NCBI RefSeq assembly: GCF_000336875.1
Contig: NZ_AOJK01000069.1
Coordinates: 9,926-54,844, forward strand
Reading direction: 5' to 3'
Source: Halorubrum californiense DSM 19288
GTDB lineage: Archaea; Halobacteriota; Halobacteria; Halobacteriales; Haloferacaceae
Length of the DNA stretch: 44,919 nt
This document shows positions 8,556 through 15,226 of the stretch, in pieces. The stretch's first letter is position 1, and every line of letters starts with the position of its first letter. The notes under the pieces are model-generated. The model was not told the origin of the DNA and ran no database searches. It saw only the letters and a program-made list of their open reading frames with translations. Both the position numbers and the translations under genes were made by a program.

Positions 8556-8572
8556 ACGAGAATCTATGTTCG

Positions 8573-8586
8573 CACAGAATACTGTG
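8573..8586. promoter_or_regulatory. Operator-like inverted repeat upstream of the RHH antitoxin
   Basis: CACAG-aata-CTGTG is a perfect 5-bp inverted repeat with a 4-nt spacer, 18-31 nt upstream of the ATG of the ribbon-helix-helix gene. Such proteins typically bind short dyads over their own promoter. Binding is inferred. Confidence 0.4.
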
Positions 8587-8685
8587 TTTTTCGGTGCGGC
8601 TCGCGTTTTTTGAGTTCGCCACGGCAGCGGTCAGATTTCCCTCCCGAGCGGCGATATTAAGTTCCGCGGCGTCGAACTGCGGGAT

Positions 8686-8934
8686 ATGAGTAGCATCGAT
8701 CTGCCCGCCGGGGTGCTGGACGCGATCGCGGCACCGCCGGCGGACCGCGAACCCATCGTTCGGCAGGAGCTTGCCGTGTCGCTGTACCGTGAGGAGTACC
8801 TCTCTTTCGGGAAGGCACGTGAGCTGGCCGGCCTCTCGAAGGCGGAGTTCCACCGGCTGCTCGGCGAGCGGGAAGTCGAGCGCCACTACACCGACGAAGA
8901 CCTCGCGCTCGACGTCGAGTACGCCCGTGAATGA
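8686..8934 (+). CDS. UPF0175 family antitoxin
   Basis: The 82-residue protein has the UPF0175 pattern: LAVSLYREEYLSFGKARELAGLSKAEFHRLL, a helix-turn-helix-like segment, then an ERHYTDEDLALDVEYARE tail. UPF0175 proteins are VapB-type antitoxins for DUF3368 PIN toxins, and the next gene is such a toxin with a 4-nt overlap. A TATA-like gatatt at 8653-8658 lies about 30 nt before the ATG, giving a nearly leaderless message. Confidence 0.85.
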   Translation: MSSIDLPAGVLDAIAAPPADREPIVRQELAVSLYREEYLSFGKARELAGLSKAEFHRLLGEREVERHYTDEDLALDVEYARE

Positions 8935-9410
8935 CGGTCGTCTCGAACACGTCGCCGCTGCTGAACCTGGCGCTGATCGAGCGGCTCGAACTGATCGACG
9001 CCCAGTTCGGCGAGGTTGTCGCTCCGACGGCGGTCTGGGACGAACTCACGGCCGGGTTCGACGGTCGCGACCGCATCGAGGCGTTCCGCGATCGAGGCGG
9101 GATTCGGGTCGTATCGCCGGAGCCGACGGAGCTGCGAACGGAGTTTGAACGTGAACTTGACCGCGGGGAGGCCGCAGCCATCGCGTACGCCATCGACATC
9201 GACGCGGACCGGGTCCTCATCGACGAGCGTGAGGGCCGTGCGACGGCCACGCGTCACGACGTGCCGGTGACCGGGGTCGTTGGGATTCTCCTCCGAGCGT
9301 CGAGTCGGGGAGCGATCGACCTCGAAGCGGAGCTCGATGCGCTCCGCGAGGCGGGGTTTTGGATCTCGGACGCGCTGTACGAACGCGCTCTCGAGATGGA
9401 CGAGGAGTGA
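8931..9410 (+). CDS. DUF3368 PIN-domain toxin (VapC-like)
   Basis: The 159-residue protein has the DUF3368 PIN layout: N-terminal VVSNTSPLLNLALIERLELI, the GEAAAIAYAIDIDADRVLIDE block with acidic active-site residues (Glu in GEA, Asp in LIDE) and a VTGVVGILLRA segment. The family is predicted to be an endoribonuclease. The first position usually given as Asp in DTSPL is Asn here (SNTSP), a variant also seen in this family, so activity cannot be taken for granted. It follows its UPF0175 antitoxin with a 4-nt overlap. Confidence 0.83.
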   Translation: MTVVSNTSPLLNLALIERLELIDAQFGEVVAPTAVWDELTAGFDGRDRIEAFRDRGGIRVVSPEPTELRTEFERELDRGEAAAIAYAIDIDADRVLIDEREGRATATRHDVPVTGVVGILLRASSRGAIDLEAELDALREAGFWISDALYERALEMDEE

Positions 9411-9490
9411 GCGACCCACGAACGAGGTCGCGTGCTTGTCAGTAGCCTCACCTGCCGTCGTCGTACCGATGGAGGTGTTGACCCCGTCGT

Positions 9491-9667
9491 TCAGGTTCGG
9501 CTGAAATCAACACACGCTGACAGGGTGTATCCCCGCTCGGAGATATCTCCCTTCGCGAGCCGATCGACGAACTCTCGGCGGTCCCGCTCCCGCTCGGTGG
9601 CGGTCTCCTCGTACTCGGCCTCGATCCGTTCGTGGTAGGCGTCGAGCAGTCGGAGAGTCTGGTACGA
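9491..9667 (-). other. Possible gene remnant without a start codon
   Basis: A reverse-strand frame reads as a plausible protein end: RLLDAYHERIEAEYEETATE, then a Glu/Arg-rich helix and a Cys-containing tail (YTLSACVDF). It has natural amino-acid composition, but I find no ATG, GTG or TTG placed to start it; the upstream codons run into the promoter of the HTH gene. It may be a truncated small gene or use a non-standard start. No family is recognised. Confidence 0.3.
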
Positions 9668-9736
9668 CGAATCGTCAGCTACCGCGTCTCGGGTACAGCC
9701 GTTACAGCTATTACATCTGCGAACGTACCGACGCGC

Positions 9737-10102
9737 GTGCCTATCGACATCGAACGGTTCGAAGAGGGTTCGAGCCGCGACCTCCGGGCGGACGGGCGGA
9801 CGAACGCGGAGACGATTCTCACCTTCCTGGCCGGGTCGCCCGAGAAGGCGTACACGCCGAAGGAGATCCACGAGGCGACGGGCGTCGCTCGCGGGAGCGT
9901 CGGCGTCGTCCTCTCCCGACTGGAGGACCGAGGGCTCGTCCGCCATCGCGGCGAGTACTGGGCCGTCGGCGACGCCGAAGACGTCGAGACGACGCTCACC
10001 GCGCTCGCCGGGTCGCGCGCGCTGTCGGAGCGCCTCGGTCCCGAAGACCCCGACGAGTGGGGCCCCGGCGTCGAATCCGACGCCGAGCGGACGAATGAGT
10101 GA
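9737..10102 (+). CDS. Winged-helix (MarR-like) antitoxin/regulator
   Basis: This 121-residue protein contains a winged helix: NAETILTFLAGSPEKAYTPKEIHEATGVARGSVGVVLSRLEDRGLVRHRGEYWAVGD. GTG 9737 is preferred because PIDIERFEE matches the usual start of the haloarchaeal family; the open frame upstream looks non-coding. It overlaps the PemK-like toxin gene by 4 nt (GTGA). I infer an antitoxin that binds both the promoter and the toxin. Confidence 0.8.
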   Translation: MPIDIERFEEGSSRDLRADGRTNAETILTFLAGSPEKAYTPKEIHEATGVARGSVGVVLSRLEDRGLVRHRGEYWAVGDAEDVETTLTALAGSRALSERLGPEDPDEWGPGVESDAERTNE

Positions 10103-10437
10103 CCGGCAAGGCGAGGTCTGGTGGGGGACCGGCACCACATAAGTCGGATCCGGCGTACCGACCGTGGCTTATCGTGAGTGGGGACGCCCACCCCTTCTCG
10201 GCCGTCGAGTGTCTCACCGTGGGGATGACGACGACCGAACGCTCGGACGGTATCGCCGTCACCGACGAGGACTGGATTCGAGGTGGGTCAGACGTTACAG
10301 CGTACGTCTCGCCGTGGTACGTGACCACGATCAAGTATCGCGACTTCGACGACCAGCAGGGCGAACTGTCGCCGGAAGTGGTCCGAGAGACCGTCGACGC
10401 GCTCCATCGATACACGCCACATCCCACCGAGACGTGA
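10099..10437 (+). CDS. PemK/MazF-like toxin
   Basis: The 112-residue protein has the MazF/PemK barrel pattern: AYRPWLIVSGDAHPF, VGMTTTERSDGIAV, then SYVSPWYVTT-like strands (here VTAYVSPWYVTTIKYRDF) and a C-terminal helix (VVRETVDALHRY). MazF-type toxins are mRNA interferases. The start GTG overlaps the stop of the winged-helix gene, so the pair forms an HTH/PemK module seen in haloarchaea. It faces the damaged PIN gene at 10526-10612. Confidence 0.8.
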   Translation: MTGKARSGGGPAPHKSDPAYRPWLIVSGDAHPFSAVECLTVGMTTTERSDGIAVTDEDWIRGGSDVTAYVSPWYVTTIKYRDFDDQQGELSPEVVRETVDALHRYTPHPTET

Positions 10438-10525
10438 CAGGACCCACAGTGGATGCGTCCGTATTATTCGACTGTCTCGGATCGCTGCGAAAGGGTACCG
10501 TGGGTCTGCGGATTCGTCTGTCCCT

Positions 10526-10612
10526 CTCGACGGTTCCAAACACCGACGGGAGCAGTTCCAGCCGGTCGATCTTGGCGAGAGAACTCAGGACGTTGTTGTC
10601 GACGAGCGCCAT
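10526..10612 (-). pseudogene. PIN toxin stump
   Basis: After the UPF0175-like antitoxin a frame starts at ATG 10612 with ALVDNNVLSSLAKIDRLELL, the beginning of a DUF3368-like PIN toxin (VDNNVLSSLAKI is the first strand and helix). After about 29 residues the similarity ends and the frame runs into sequence antisense to the PemK-like gene. The toxin is therefore truncated, probably by arrival of the HTH/PemK module or a deletion at about 10520. The limit at 10526 is approximate. Confidence 0.6.
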
Positions 10613-10620
10613 CCGTCGAC

Positions 10621-10917
10621 CTATTCGCGGAACGTCTCCAAGCGGTCCTCGCGGGCAGACTCGCTCAGGAATCCGGCTTCCCGGTCGATCCCTCGATCCG
10701 CGAGTTCGCGCTTGAACGATTCCGTCGAAACACCGGCCAGTTCAGCACCCCGATTGAGGCTCACCGTTCCGGTCCGGTACTTTTCGACCGCGAGCGAGAG
10801 CCGGAGCTCCGGACGCCGACGCAACAGCTCGCGGACGGCCTCCTCGACGACGGCGTCGGTATCGTCGTAGCCGCCGGCGGCCGCGATTACATCGAGGTCC
10901 GCTCCGAGTCCGGACAT
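10621..10917 (-). CDS. UPF0175-like antitoxin, toxin lost
   Basis: The 98-residue protein shows the UPF0175 pattern RLSLAVEKYRTGTVSLNRGAELAGVSTESFKREL with an acidic N-terminal extension and an Arg/Glu-rich tail. The ATG at 10917 is chosen because a TATA-like ggataaatac (10941-10950) sits 28 nt upstream, giving a leaderless message. Its partner directly downstream is only a stump, so this antitoxin now stands alone. Confidence 0.75.
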   Translation of the reverse strand: MSGLGADLDVIAAAGGYDDTDAVVEEAVRELLRRRPELRLSLAVEKYRTGTVSLNRGAELAGVSTESFKRELADRGIDREAGFLSESAREDRLETFRE

Positions 10918-11084
10918 ACGCGCCACGACGTCCGAACTACGGATAAATACTCTGCCCCACCCGATCGGCAGCCTCGTTGCCAGAACAGCTTGTGGACGGC
11001 GGTCTCGGGCTGAAACGGGGGGGATCGTCAGCGCTGCCCCGAAAATCGATTATGAGCGTGATAATATTATCGTACACATACCAA

Positions 11085-11516
11085 CTAGTTTGTATCCGAC
11101 TCCCACAGCGTCCCGACTCGCTCGTCGACCCACGGGAGTACAGTTTCCTCGATGACCCGCGTGAGGTCCGTCACGAAGCTCCGGTTGACGGCGGCGGCCG
11201 TCTCCGCGTCCGGGAGCGGGGGATAGTGATCCCGGGCGTTGTGCGGCTGATCGTGGCGGCCCCATCGGCACCGTCGCCGGTCGCCGGCGCGGATCTCACG
11301 GTACGAAACGTGGAAATCGCCGTTCGTGTACGCGCGGAGTTCGAGCGAGACGTCGTCGATGCGCTCGGGATAGTAGTCGGTATCGAGCGTCACGACGAGG
11401 CTCTCGGGCTTGTTCGTCGGGAACAGCGACGTGCGCCGTACCTCGGGGCGGCGGCCGAAGGCCTGCGCGAGATACTGAAGGGTCGCCTCGTCGACGGTCC
11501 GGTCGGGACCGATCAC
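11085..11516 (-). CDS. DUF6516 (TumE-like) toxin
   Basis: The 143-residue protein has typical DUF6516 features: VVTLDTDYYPERIDDVSLELRAYTNGDFHVSYRE, then WGRHDQPHNARDHYPPLP with its conserved RHDxPHNxxDHxHPxP-like block, and a C-terminal VLPWVDERVGTLWE. GTG 11516 is chosen because it overlaps the stop of the DUF7342 gene (GTGA). The family is treated as a toxin component next to HTH antitoxins. It looks complete. Confidence 0.78.
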   Translation of the reverse strand: MIGPDRTVDEATLQYLAQAFGRRPEVRRTSLFPTNKPESLVVTLDTDYYPERIDDVSLELRAYTNGDFHVSYREIRAGDRRRCRWGRHDQPHNARDHYPPLPDAETAAAVNRSFVTDLTRVIEETVLPWVDERVGTLWESDTN

Positions 11517-12046
11517 GCCGCGTTCTCCCCGGCGGACGGGTCCGGACCGCGGTCGCGTCTGACGGCCTCCAGCCGGTCGATCCGGTCTCTGACGGTCCGC
11601 CACTCGCTCAGGGCGAGCCAGACGGTCTCGACGTCGTCGTAGTCGGCGTGTTTGAGCGCGTCCACGTCGGTCGGTGAGTCCGCGTCGAACCGCTCGCGGA
11701 ACTCGCGCTCGCGCTCGGTGAGGTCGGCGAGCCTGTCGTGAAGCTCGTCGCGCGACAGCGCTTCGAGCCGGTTTCGAAGCCGCCACTCGAAGTACGACTC
11801 GTTGCGGACGAACGTGAGCGGCGACGCCGAGACGCGTTCGACGACGCCGATATCGGCCAGCCGCTTGAGGTGCCGCCGGGCGGTGTCCGGGGCGCACGAG
11901 GCGCGCTCGGCGATCGCGGACACGCCCGCGGGATCGTACAGCTGGAGCGCGATCCGATACACCCGCTCGTCGGCGGGTTCGGCGTCGAGGTCCGCACCGA
12001 ACCCCTCGGCGAGTCCGAACTCTCCGGCTGGACCGTCGTCCGTCAT
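11513..12046 (-). CDS. DUF7342 winged-helix antitoxin/regulator
   Basis: The 177-residue protein has an N-terminal winged helix (VYRIALQLYDPAGVSAIAERASCAPDTARRHLKRLADIGVVERV) and a long charged helical C-terminus, the arrangement of haloarchaeal DUF7342 proteins. It precedes and overlaps the DUF6516 toxin. An AT-rich attatatag box at about 12066-12076 on this strand is the likely promoter. It probably neutralises the toxin and represses the operon. Confidence 0.78.
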   Translation of the reverse strand: MTDDGPAGEFGLAEGFGADLDAEPADERVYRIALQLYDPAGVSAIAERASCAPDTARRHLKRLADIGVVERVSASPLTFVRNESYFEWRLRNRLEALSRDELHDRLADLTEREREFRERFDADSPTDVDALKHADYDDVETVWLALSEWRTVRDRIDRLEAVRRDRGPDPSAGENAA

Positions 12047-12131
12047 ACCGACAGATAGCCGATATGACTATATAATTCTGGTGTCGAAGATTTATTTAGT
12101 CAATGTCGGCGGACCGTCGTGTGTCCTGTAG

Positions 12132-12151
12132 CCCACGACTTCAGTCGTGGG
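12132..12151. repeat. IS200/IS605-type terminal hairpin, solo
   Basis: CCCACGACTtcAGTCGTGGG is a perfect 9-bp hairpin of the kind that ends haloarchaeal IS200/IS605 elements and closely resembles the hairpins at 24554 and 24828. It overlaps the last codons and stop of the PIN gene at 12141, so the present end of that gene comes from an IS end. No transposase gene is next to it. Confidence 0.6.
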
Positions 12152-12563
12152 TCACTGACTCCCAGATCGTTTCGTACCCGGCGTCGCGGATGACACCGTC
12201 AGTCGTGAGGATCGCATCCGTCTCCCGTGCGCGGTGGCTGGCGACGATCAGCCCGTCGTGGATGCTGAACTCGTCCAGCAGTTGCGCGTACGCTGCCAGC
12301 TCCGGCTCGTCGACGGGAGCGACCGAGACCGGGCCGTTTCCGACCAACGCCTGCCGGGCGTCCTCGGGCGTCCCGGTGAGTGTGATCCCTCGGACGTCCG
12401 TGTCGCGGGAGACCGAGTACAACACCGCAAAGAGAGCCGTGCTCGGTGCCTCGATAACCGTTTCCCCGGCCTCTGCCTCGGCGAACACCTAGTCGGCCCC
12501 TTGCGGGGGCGCATCGACGAGATACGCCAGTAGCGAGACGGCGTCGGCGGTGTACGTCGCCAT
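12141..12563 (-). pseudogene. PIN-domain toxin (VapC-like) interrupted by an amber codon
   Basis: From ATG 12563 the frame reads ATYTADAVSLLAYLVDAPPQGAD, then TAG at 12489-12491, and continues in the same frame with VFAEAEAGETVIEAPSTAL and HDGLIVASHRARETDAILTTD. Joined, these give a normal PIN toxin of about 140 residues with the first Asp (residue 7) before the stop and the later acidic residues after it. A GTG follows the TAG, but restarting there would lose the first catalytic Asp, so the toxin is probably dead. The stop codon at 12141 lies within an IS-type hairpin. The antitoxin upstream is intact. Confidence 0.8.
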
Positions 12564-12564
12564 C

Positions 12565-12825
12565 TCACGCGTCCTCGTAGTTACGGTCGCGGCGGTCGCG
12601 GACGCGCTGACCCAGCTCCGCTGCGATCTCTTCGCGCTTCTCCGCCGAGGTGCCGTCGGGAACGAGCATCCCACGGCCACCAGTACGGGTGCGCTTCTTT
12701 ACGACGATCCCCTCGTCGGTGTCCACCCAGACGACCTCGTCACCGGGCTCAAGGTCGTACTTTTCGCGGAGTTCGTGCGGGATCGTCGCCTGTCCCTTCT
12801 CCGTGATACGTGTGGACTTGCTCAT
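12565..12825 (-). CDS. AbrB/MazE-type antitoxin
   Basis: The 86-residue protein begins SKSTRITEKGQATIPHELREKYDLEPGDEVVWV, a textbook AbrB/SpoVT swapped-hairpin DNA-binding domain, followed by a charged C-terminal helix that would bind a PIN toxin. ATG 12825 is preferred to an upstream in-frame start because the motif begins at residue 2. The toxin ATG lies 1 nt after its stop. The toxin carries a nonsense codon, so the antitoxin may persist as a regulator. Confidence 0.87.
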   Translation of the reverse strand: MSKSTRITEKGQATIPHELREKYDLEPGDEVVWVDTDEGIVVKKRTRTGGRGMLVPDGTSAEKREEIAAELGQRVRDRRDRNYEDA

Positions 12826-13112
12826 ATTCAGTAATACCTTCTGTAATACCTTAGGCTTGTGGGAGGACAGGCTGCCGCCATTCAAGCGTGTACAGTGGTT
12901 TAGCGGCAATTAATATGACTGACTCAGACAGCACGAAGGACACCGGCAAAAAACCTCGCGGAGGAAACAGCGCGTCCAATCAGAGAGTTCAGTACCGACG
13001 AGAGCGGCACCGAACGACACCAGTTCACTGGGACAGGATTTCACACCGGCTTGGACACAGCCCCGACCGGAGATGGTCCAATCAAGATCAAAAACAGCGA
13101 CGACTGTGACCC
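12826..13112. other. Spacer with an unassigned small open frame
   Basis: Between the AbrB gene and the truncated opsin copy there is an ATG at 12915 on the + strand, after an AT-rich aattaatatg, giving a 64-codon frame (TDSDSTKDTGKKPRGGNSAS...). A second frame over 12990-13110 reads more like protein (HQFTGTGFHTGLD and an acidic end), so this could be a frameshifted remnant. I recognise no family. Confidence 0.3.
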
Positions 13113-13379
13113 TCAGTCGGTGCCCGTGTCCACCGCAGGAGCCGTCCGTTTCCCCACGTCGCTGCCGGTAGTTCCATCGCTTCCAGCGTCCACCTCAGCC
13201 GTTAGCGTCTCCTCGTTCGCGAACACGAAGCCAGCGAACCCGACCCGAAGCAGGAGGTCGAGGTACTCCAAGGTCACCGTCGCGGTGAACTGATCGAGGA
13301 GCCCGGCGATCTGGATCACCGTCCACGCGATCAACACGTAAATGCCGGCGGAGACGAACCGCACCGTCGACGGCTCATT
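13113..13379 (-). pseudogene. Truncated second copy of the opsin-like gene
   Basis: This is a paralogue of the opsin-like protein at 15227-15967. EPSTVRFVSAGIY matches residues 3-15 of the full protein and is joined in frame to VLIAWTVIQIAGLLD, matching residues 173-187, then to the whole C-terminus including YLDLLLRVGF. About 157 residues (helices A/B to early F) are missing and the start codon has been replaced by the IS end at about 13380. It cannot form a seven-helix receptor. The Arg at the retinal-lysine position is kept here too. Confidence 0.8.
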
Positions 13380-13387
13380 GACCTCCT

Positions 13388-13560
13388 CCCGCGCCTGAAG
13401 ACGCGGGAATCCCACCATAGGATTTCAGGCAGAGCGTACGCCCAGCCCTTTGGTTTCAAGACGCATACGTCCCAAGCGTCTCTTGCTAGGTAGCATCGGC
13501 TTGGGTGTCTTGCGGAGCGGTCAAACGCCCCCCATCCTCAGCCGAGTCATTGCCATCCGT
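13388..13560 (-). ncRNA. Putative TnpB guide RNA (omega-RNA/reRNA)
   Basis: In IS200/IS605 elements the 3' end of tnpB and the right-end hairpin are transcribed into a guide RNA whose last bases are the adjacent host sequence. Here the tnpB end, the spacer and the hairpin at 13388-13407 have this layout, and the guide would read into the truncated opsin copy. This is inferred from position only; the 5' limit is a guess. Confidence 0.4.
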
Positions 13561-14691
13561 GTGTTCTCTTGGCTGGCTCTCTCCACTGAGGTAGCGGTCT
13601 GCGATGTTTATCGCGCCGTTCACGTCCGCTTGGTACTCGTTTATCCAGCAGTCGTCATTTGTACACGTGAACGTCGCCTGTCGCGGACGTGACCCCACGT
13701 CACCGCACGCATGACACTCTTTTGACGTGTTGTGCGGGTTCACCGTCTCGACGGGAATCCCCTTTTCGATGGCCTTGTAGCGTATCTGCGCGTGGAGTTT
13801 GGCGAATCCCCAGCCGTGGAGCCGTCGATTCATGTATTCATCGTAGTCCATCGACTCCCGGATGTCTGTCAGGTCTTCTAAGACGAGAACGGGATTCTCG
13901 ACGGATTCGGCATACTCCACGACCTCGCGTGTAACCGTGTGGAATATATCGTCGATCTGATTCCACAAGTCGTCACCGAACGAGCCAGCGATACGCTCGC
14001 TTTCGCGCGTCTGGAGTCGGCGCGTGGCGGTGAAGTAGGTCTTGCGAAGCCGACGAACAGTTTTGCCCTCGTCGGCCCAGAGTTTTGGCACGGTCGGAGA
14101 ACCGTTGTCGTCGCGGTGACACACCGTGACGAGTGACGCTTCCCCAATATCCACCCCGATGGGCGTCCGTTCGTCCACGGACACCTCGGAGCGTTCCGCT
14201 ACGCTACGGGTGGCGGTAACGTGGAGATACCACGTTTCGTTCCGTTCGAACAGTCGACTCTCGCCCATTTCCGCGTCACCCGCGTTCAACGCTTCTAACC
14301 AGTTCCGCTGTTCGGGAGTTGGTTGGGTGGGCATCCAGAGGTGGTAGTCCTCGTGATGCGGGATTTTGACGTACCATTCGATGGCGTTCTCGGGCTTGTG
14401 GTCAAGCCGGAGCCCCTCGTTGGTGAAGCGGACGGGGTGATCGTCGTGAAGTTCGCTCGCGTTGTACGTCGTCGTGAGCTGCGGGACGTACTGTTTGAGC
14501 GCGTTCTTTGCGTACCCGCTCAGGTCATAGTCGACCACTATGTCGTTCGCTTCGGTCTGGGTGGTACATCGGGCGTCGAAGGCGTCGTGAAGCGCTTGCT
14601 GGTACGCCTCGCGTGTCTTACGAAGTTTCCGTCGCTTGTGCGCGTTCGGGTCCACTAGTTTCAGTTCGAGCGTCTTCGTGAGTTCAGTCAC
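13486..14691 (-). CDS. tnpB: TnpB RNA-guided nuclease of the IS200/IS605 element
   Basis: The 401-residue protein has a RuvC-like nuclease with all expected parts: PIGVDIGEASLVTV (first Asp), LVLEDLTDIR (Glu), a zinc ribbon with CHACGD and CTNDDC, and EYQADVNGAINIA (last Asp). TnpB cuts DNA matching its guide and helps keep the element at its donor site. The start GTG overlaps the tnpA stop. The length and motifs suggest a functional protein, so the element could be active. Confidence 0.93.
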   Translation of the reverse strand: MTELTKTLELKLVDPNAHKRRKLRKTREAYQQALHDAFDARCTTQTEANDIVVDYDLSGYAKNALKQYVPQLTTTYNASELHDDHPVRFTNEGLRLDHKPENAIEWYVKIPHHEDYHLWMPTQPTPEQRNWLEALNAGDAEMGESRLFERNETWYLHVTATRSVAERSEVSVDERTPIGVDIGEASLVTVCHRDDNGSPTVPKLWADEGKTVRRLRKTYFTATRRLQTRESERIAGSFGDDLWNQIDDIFHTVTREVVEYAESVENPVLVLEDLTDIRESMDYDEYMNRRLHGWGFAKLHAQIRYKAIEKGIPVETVNPHNTSKECHACGDVGSRPRQATFTCTNDDCWINEYQADVNGAINIADRYLSGESQPREHTDGNDSAEDGGRLTAPQDTQADAT

Positions 14692-15077
14692 GAATCGCCC
14701 TCCGTGTGTCGGTGAATGTATTTCTCGATTGTCTCATTCGAAACTTGCCCGGCGGTCCCTGCGTAGTAGCCTCGCGCCCATCCGATTTTTTCGCCGTCGT
14801 GGTCGGTATATCGGTGGTTGTACTTCCGCGAACTGATGCCTTTGAACCAGTTAGCGAGGAGTGCTGGTTCGTTCTTTGGTGGGCTACTAACGAACAGGTG
14901 AACGTGATCGGGCTGGACGGTGAGATCGAGTATTTCGACGCCTTTGTCGTCGGCTATTTCCTGGAGGATGGACCGGACACGGCTGGCGACCTCGCCTGTG
15001 AGTACCGAGTTGTGGTACTTCGGCACCCACACTATGTGGTAGTTGAGGTTGTAAGTCGCGTGCCGCGTGGTCTTCAT
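14688..15077 (-). CDS. tnpA: IS200-type Y1 transposase TnpA
   Basis: The 129-residue protein begins with NYHIVWVPKYHNSVL and carries the HUH motif in QPDHVHLFVS and the catalytic tyrosine in YYAGTAGQVSNETIEKYI. Y1 transposases cut and rejoin single-stranded element ends at hairpins. Length and motifs are complete. It is the first gene of the element and overlaps tnpB. Confidence 0.94.
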   Translation of the reverse strand: MKTTRHATYNLNYHIVWVPKYHNSVLTGEVASRVRSILQEIADDKGVEILDLTVQPDHVHLFVSSPPKNEPALLANWFKGISSRKYNHRYTDHDGEKIGWARGYYAGTAGQVSNETIEKYIHRHTEGDS

Positions 15078-15226
15078 CTGTGTCGTACACTATGTATTGT
15101 TTGCGTGTTAATACTACCGGCAGAATGTGGGAAATCCATCCATAACGTCGTCGATGGGTGTGTAAGCTATGGTTCGCTTGACCCGCGACTAAAGACGGGG
15201 GTATGCGTTCGTATATTTATATCCTC

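Larger units (their letters stand above)
13382..15205 (-). mobile_element. IS200/IS605 family element with tnpA and tnpB
   Basis: The element carries a Y1 transposase gene and a TnpB gene overlapping by 4 nt, in the usual tnpA-tnpB order. Its right end holds the hairpin CCCGCG...CGCGGG at 13388-13407 and its left end a related imperfect hairpin at about 15182-15200. Such elements move as single strands, have no terminal inverted repeats and make no target duplication. It sits between the intact opsin-like gene and its truncated copy. The boundaries are my estimates from the hairpins and the edges of similarity between copies. Confidence 0.8.

Noticed and set aside
11058-11071. AT-rich palindrome near gataatattatc
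   Set aside because: It is a 12-bp palindrome just downstream of the DUF6516 gene with no second copy seen. It could be an end-of-transcript signal, but there is too little to call it a feature.
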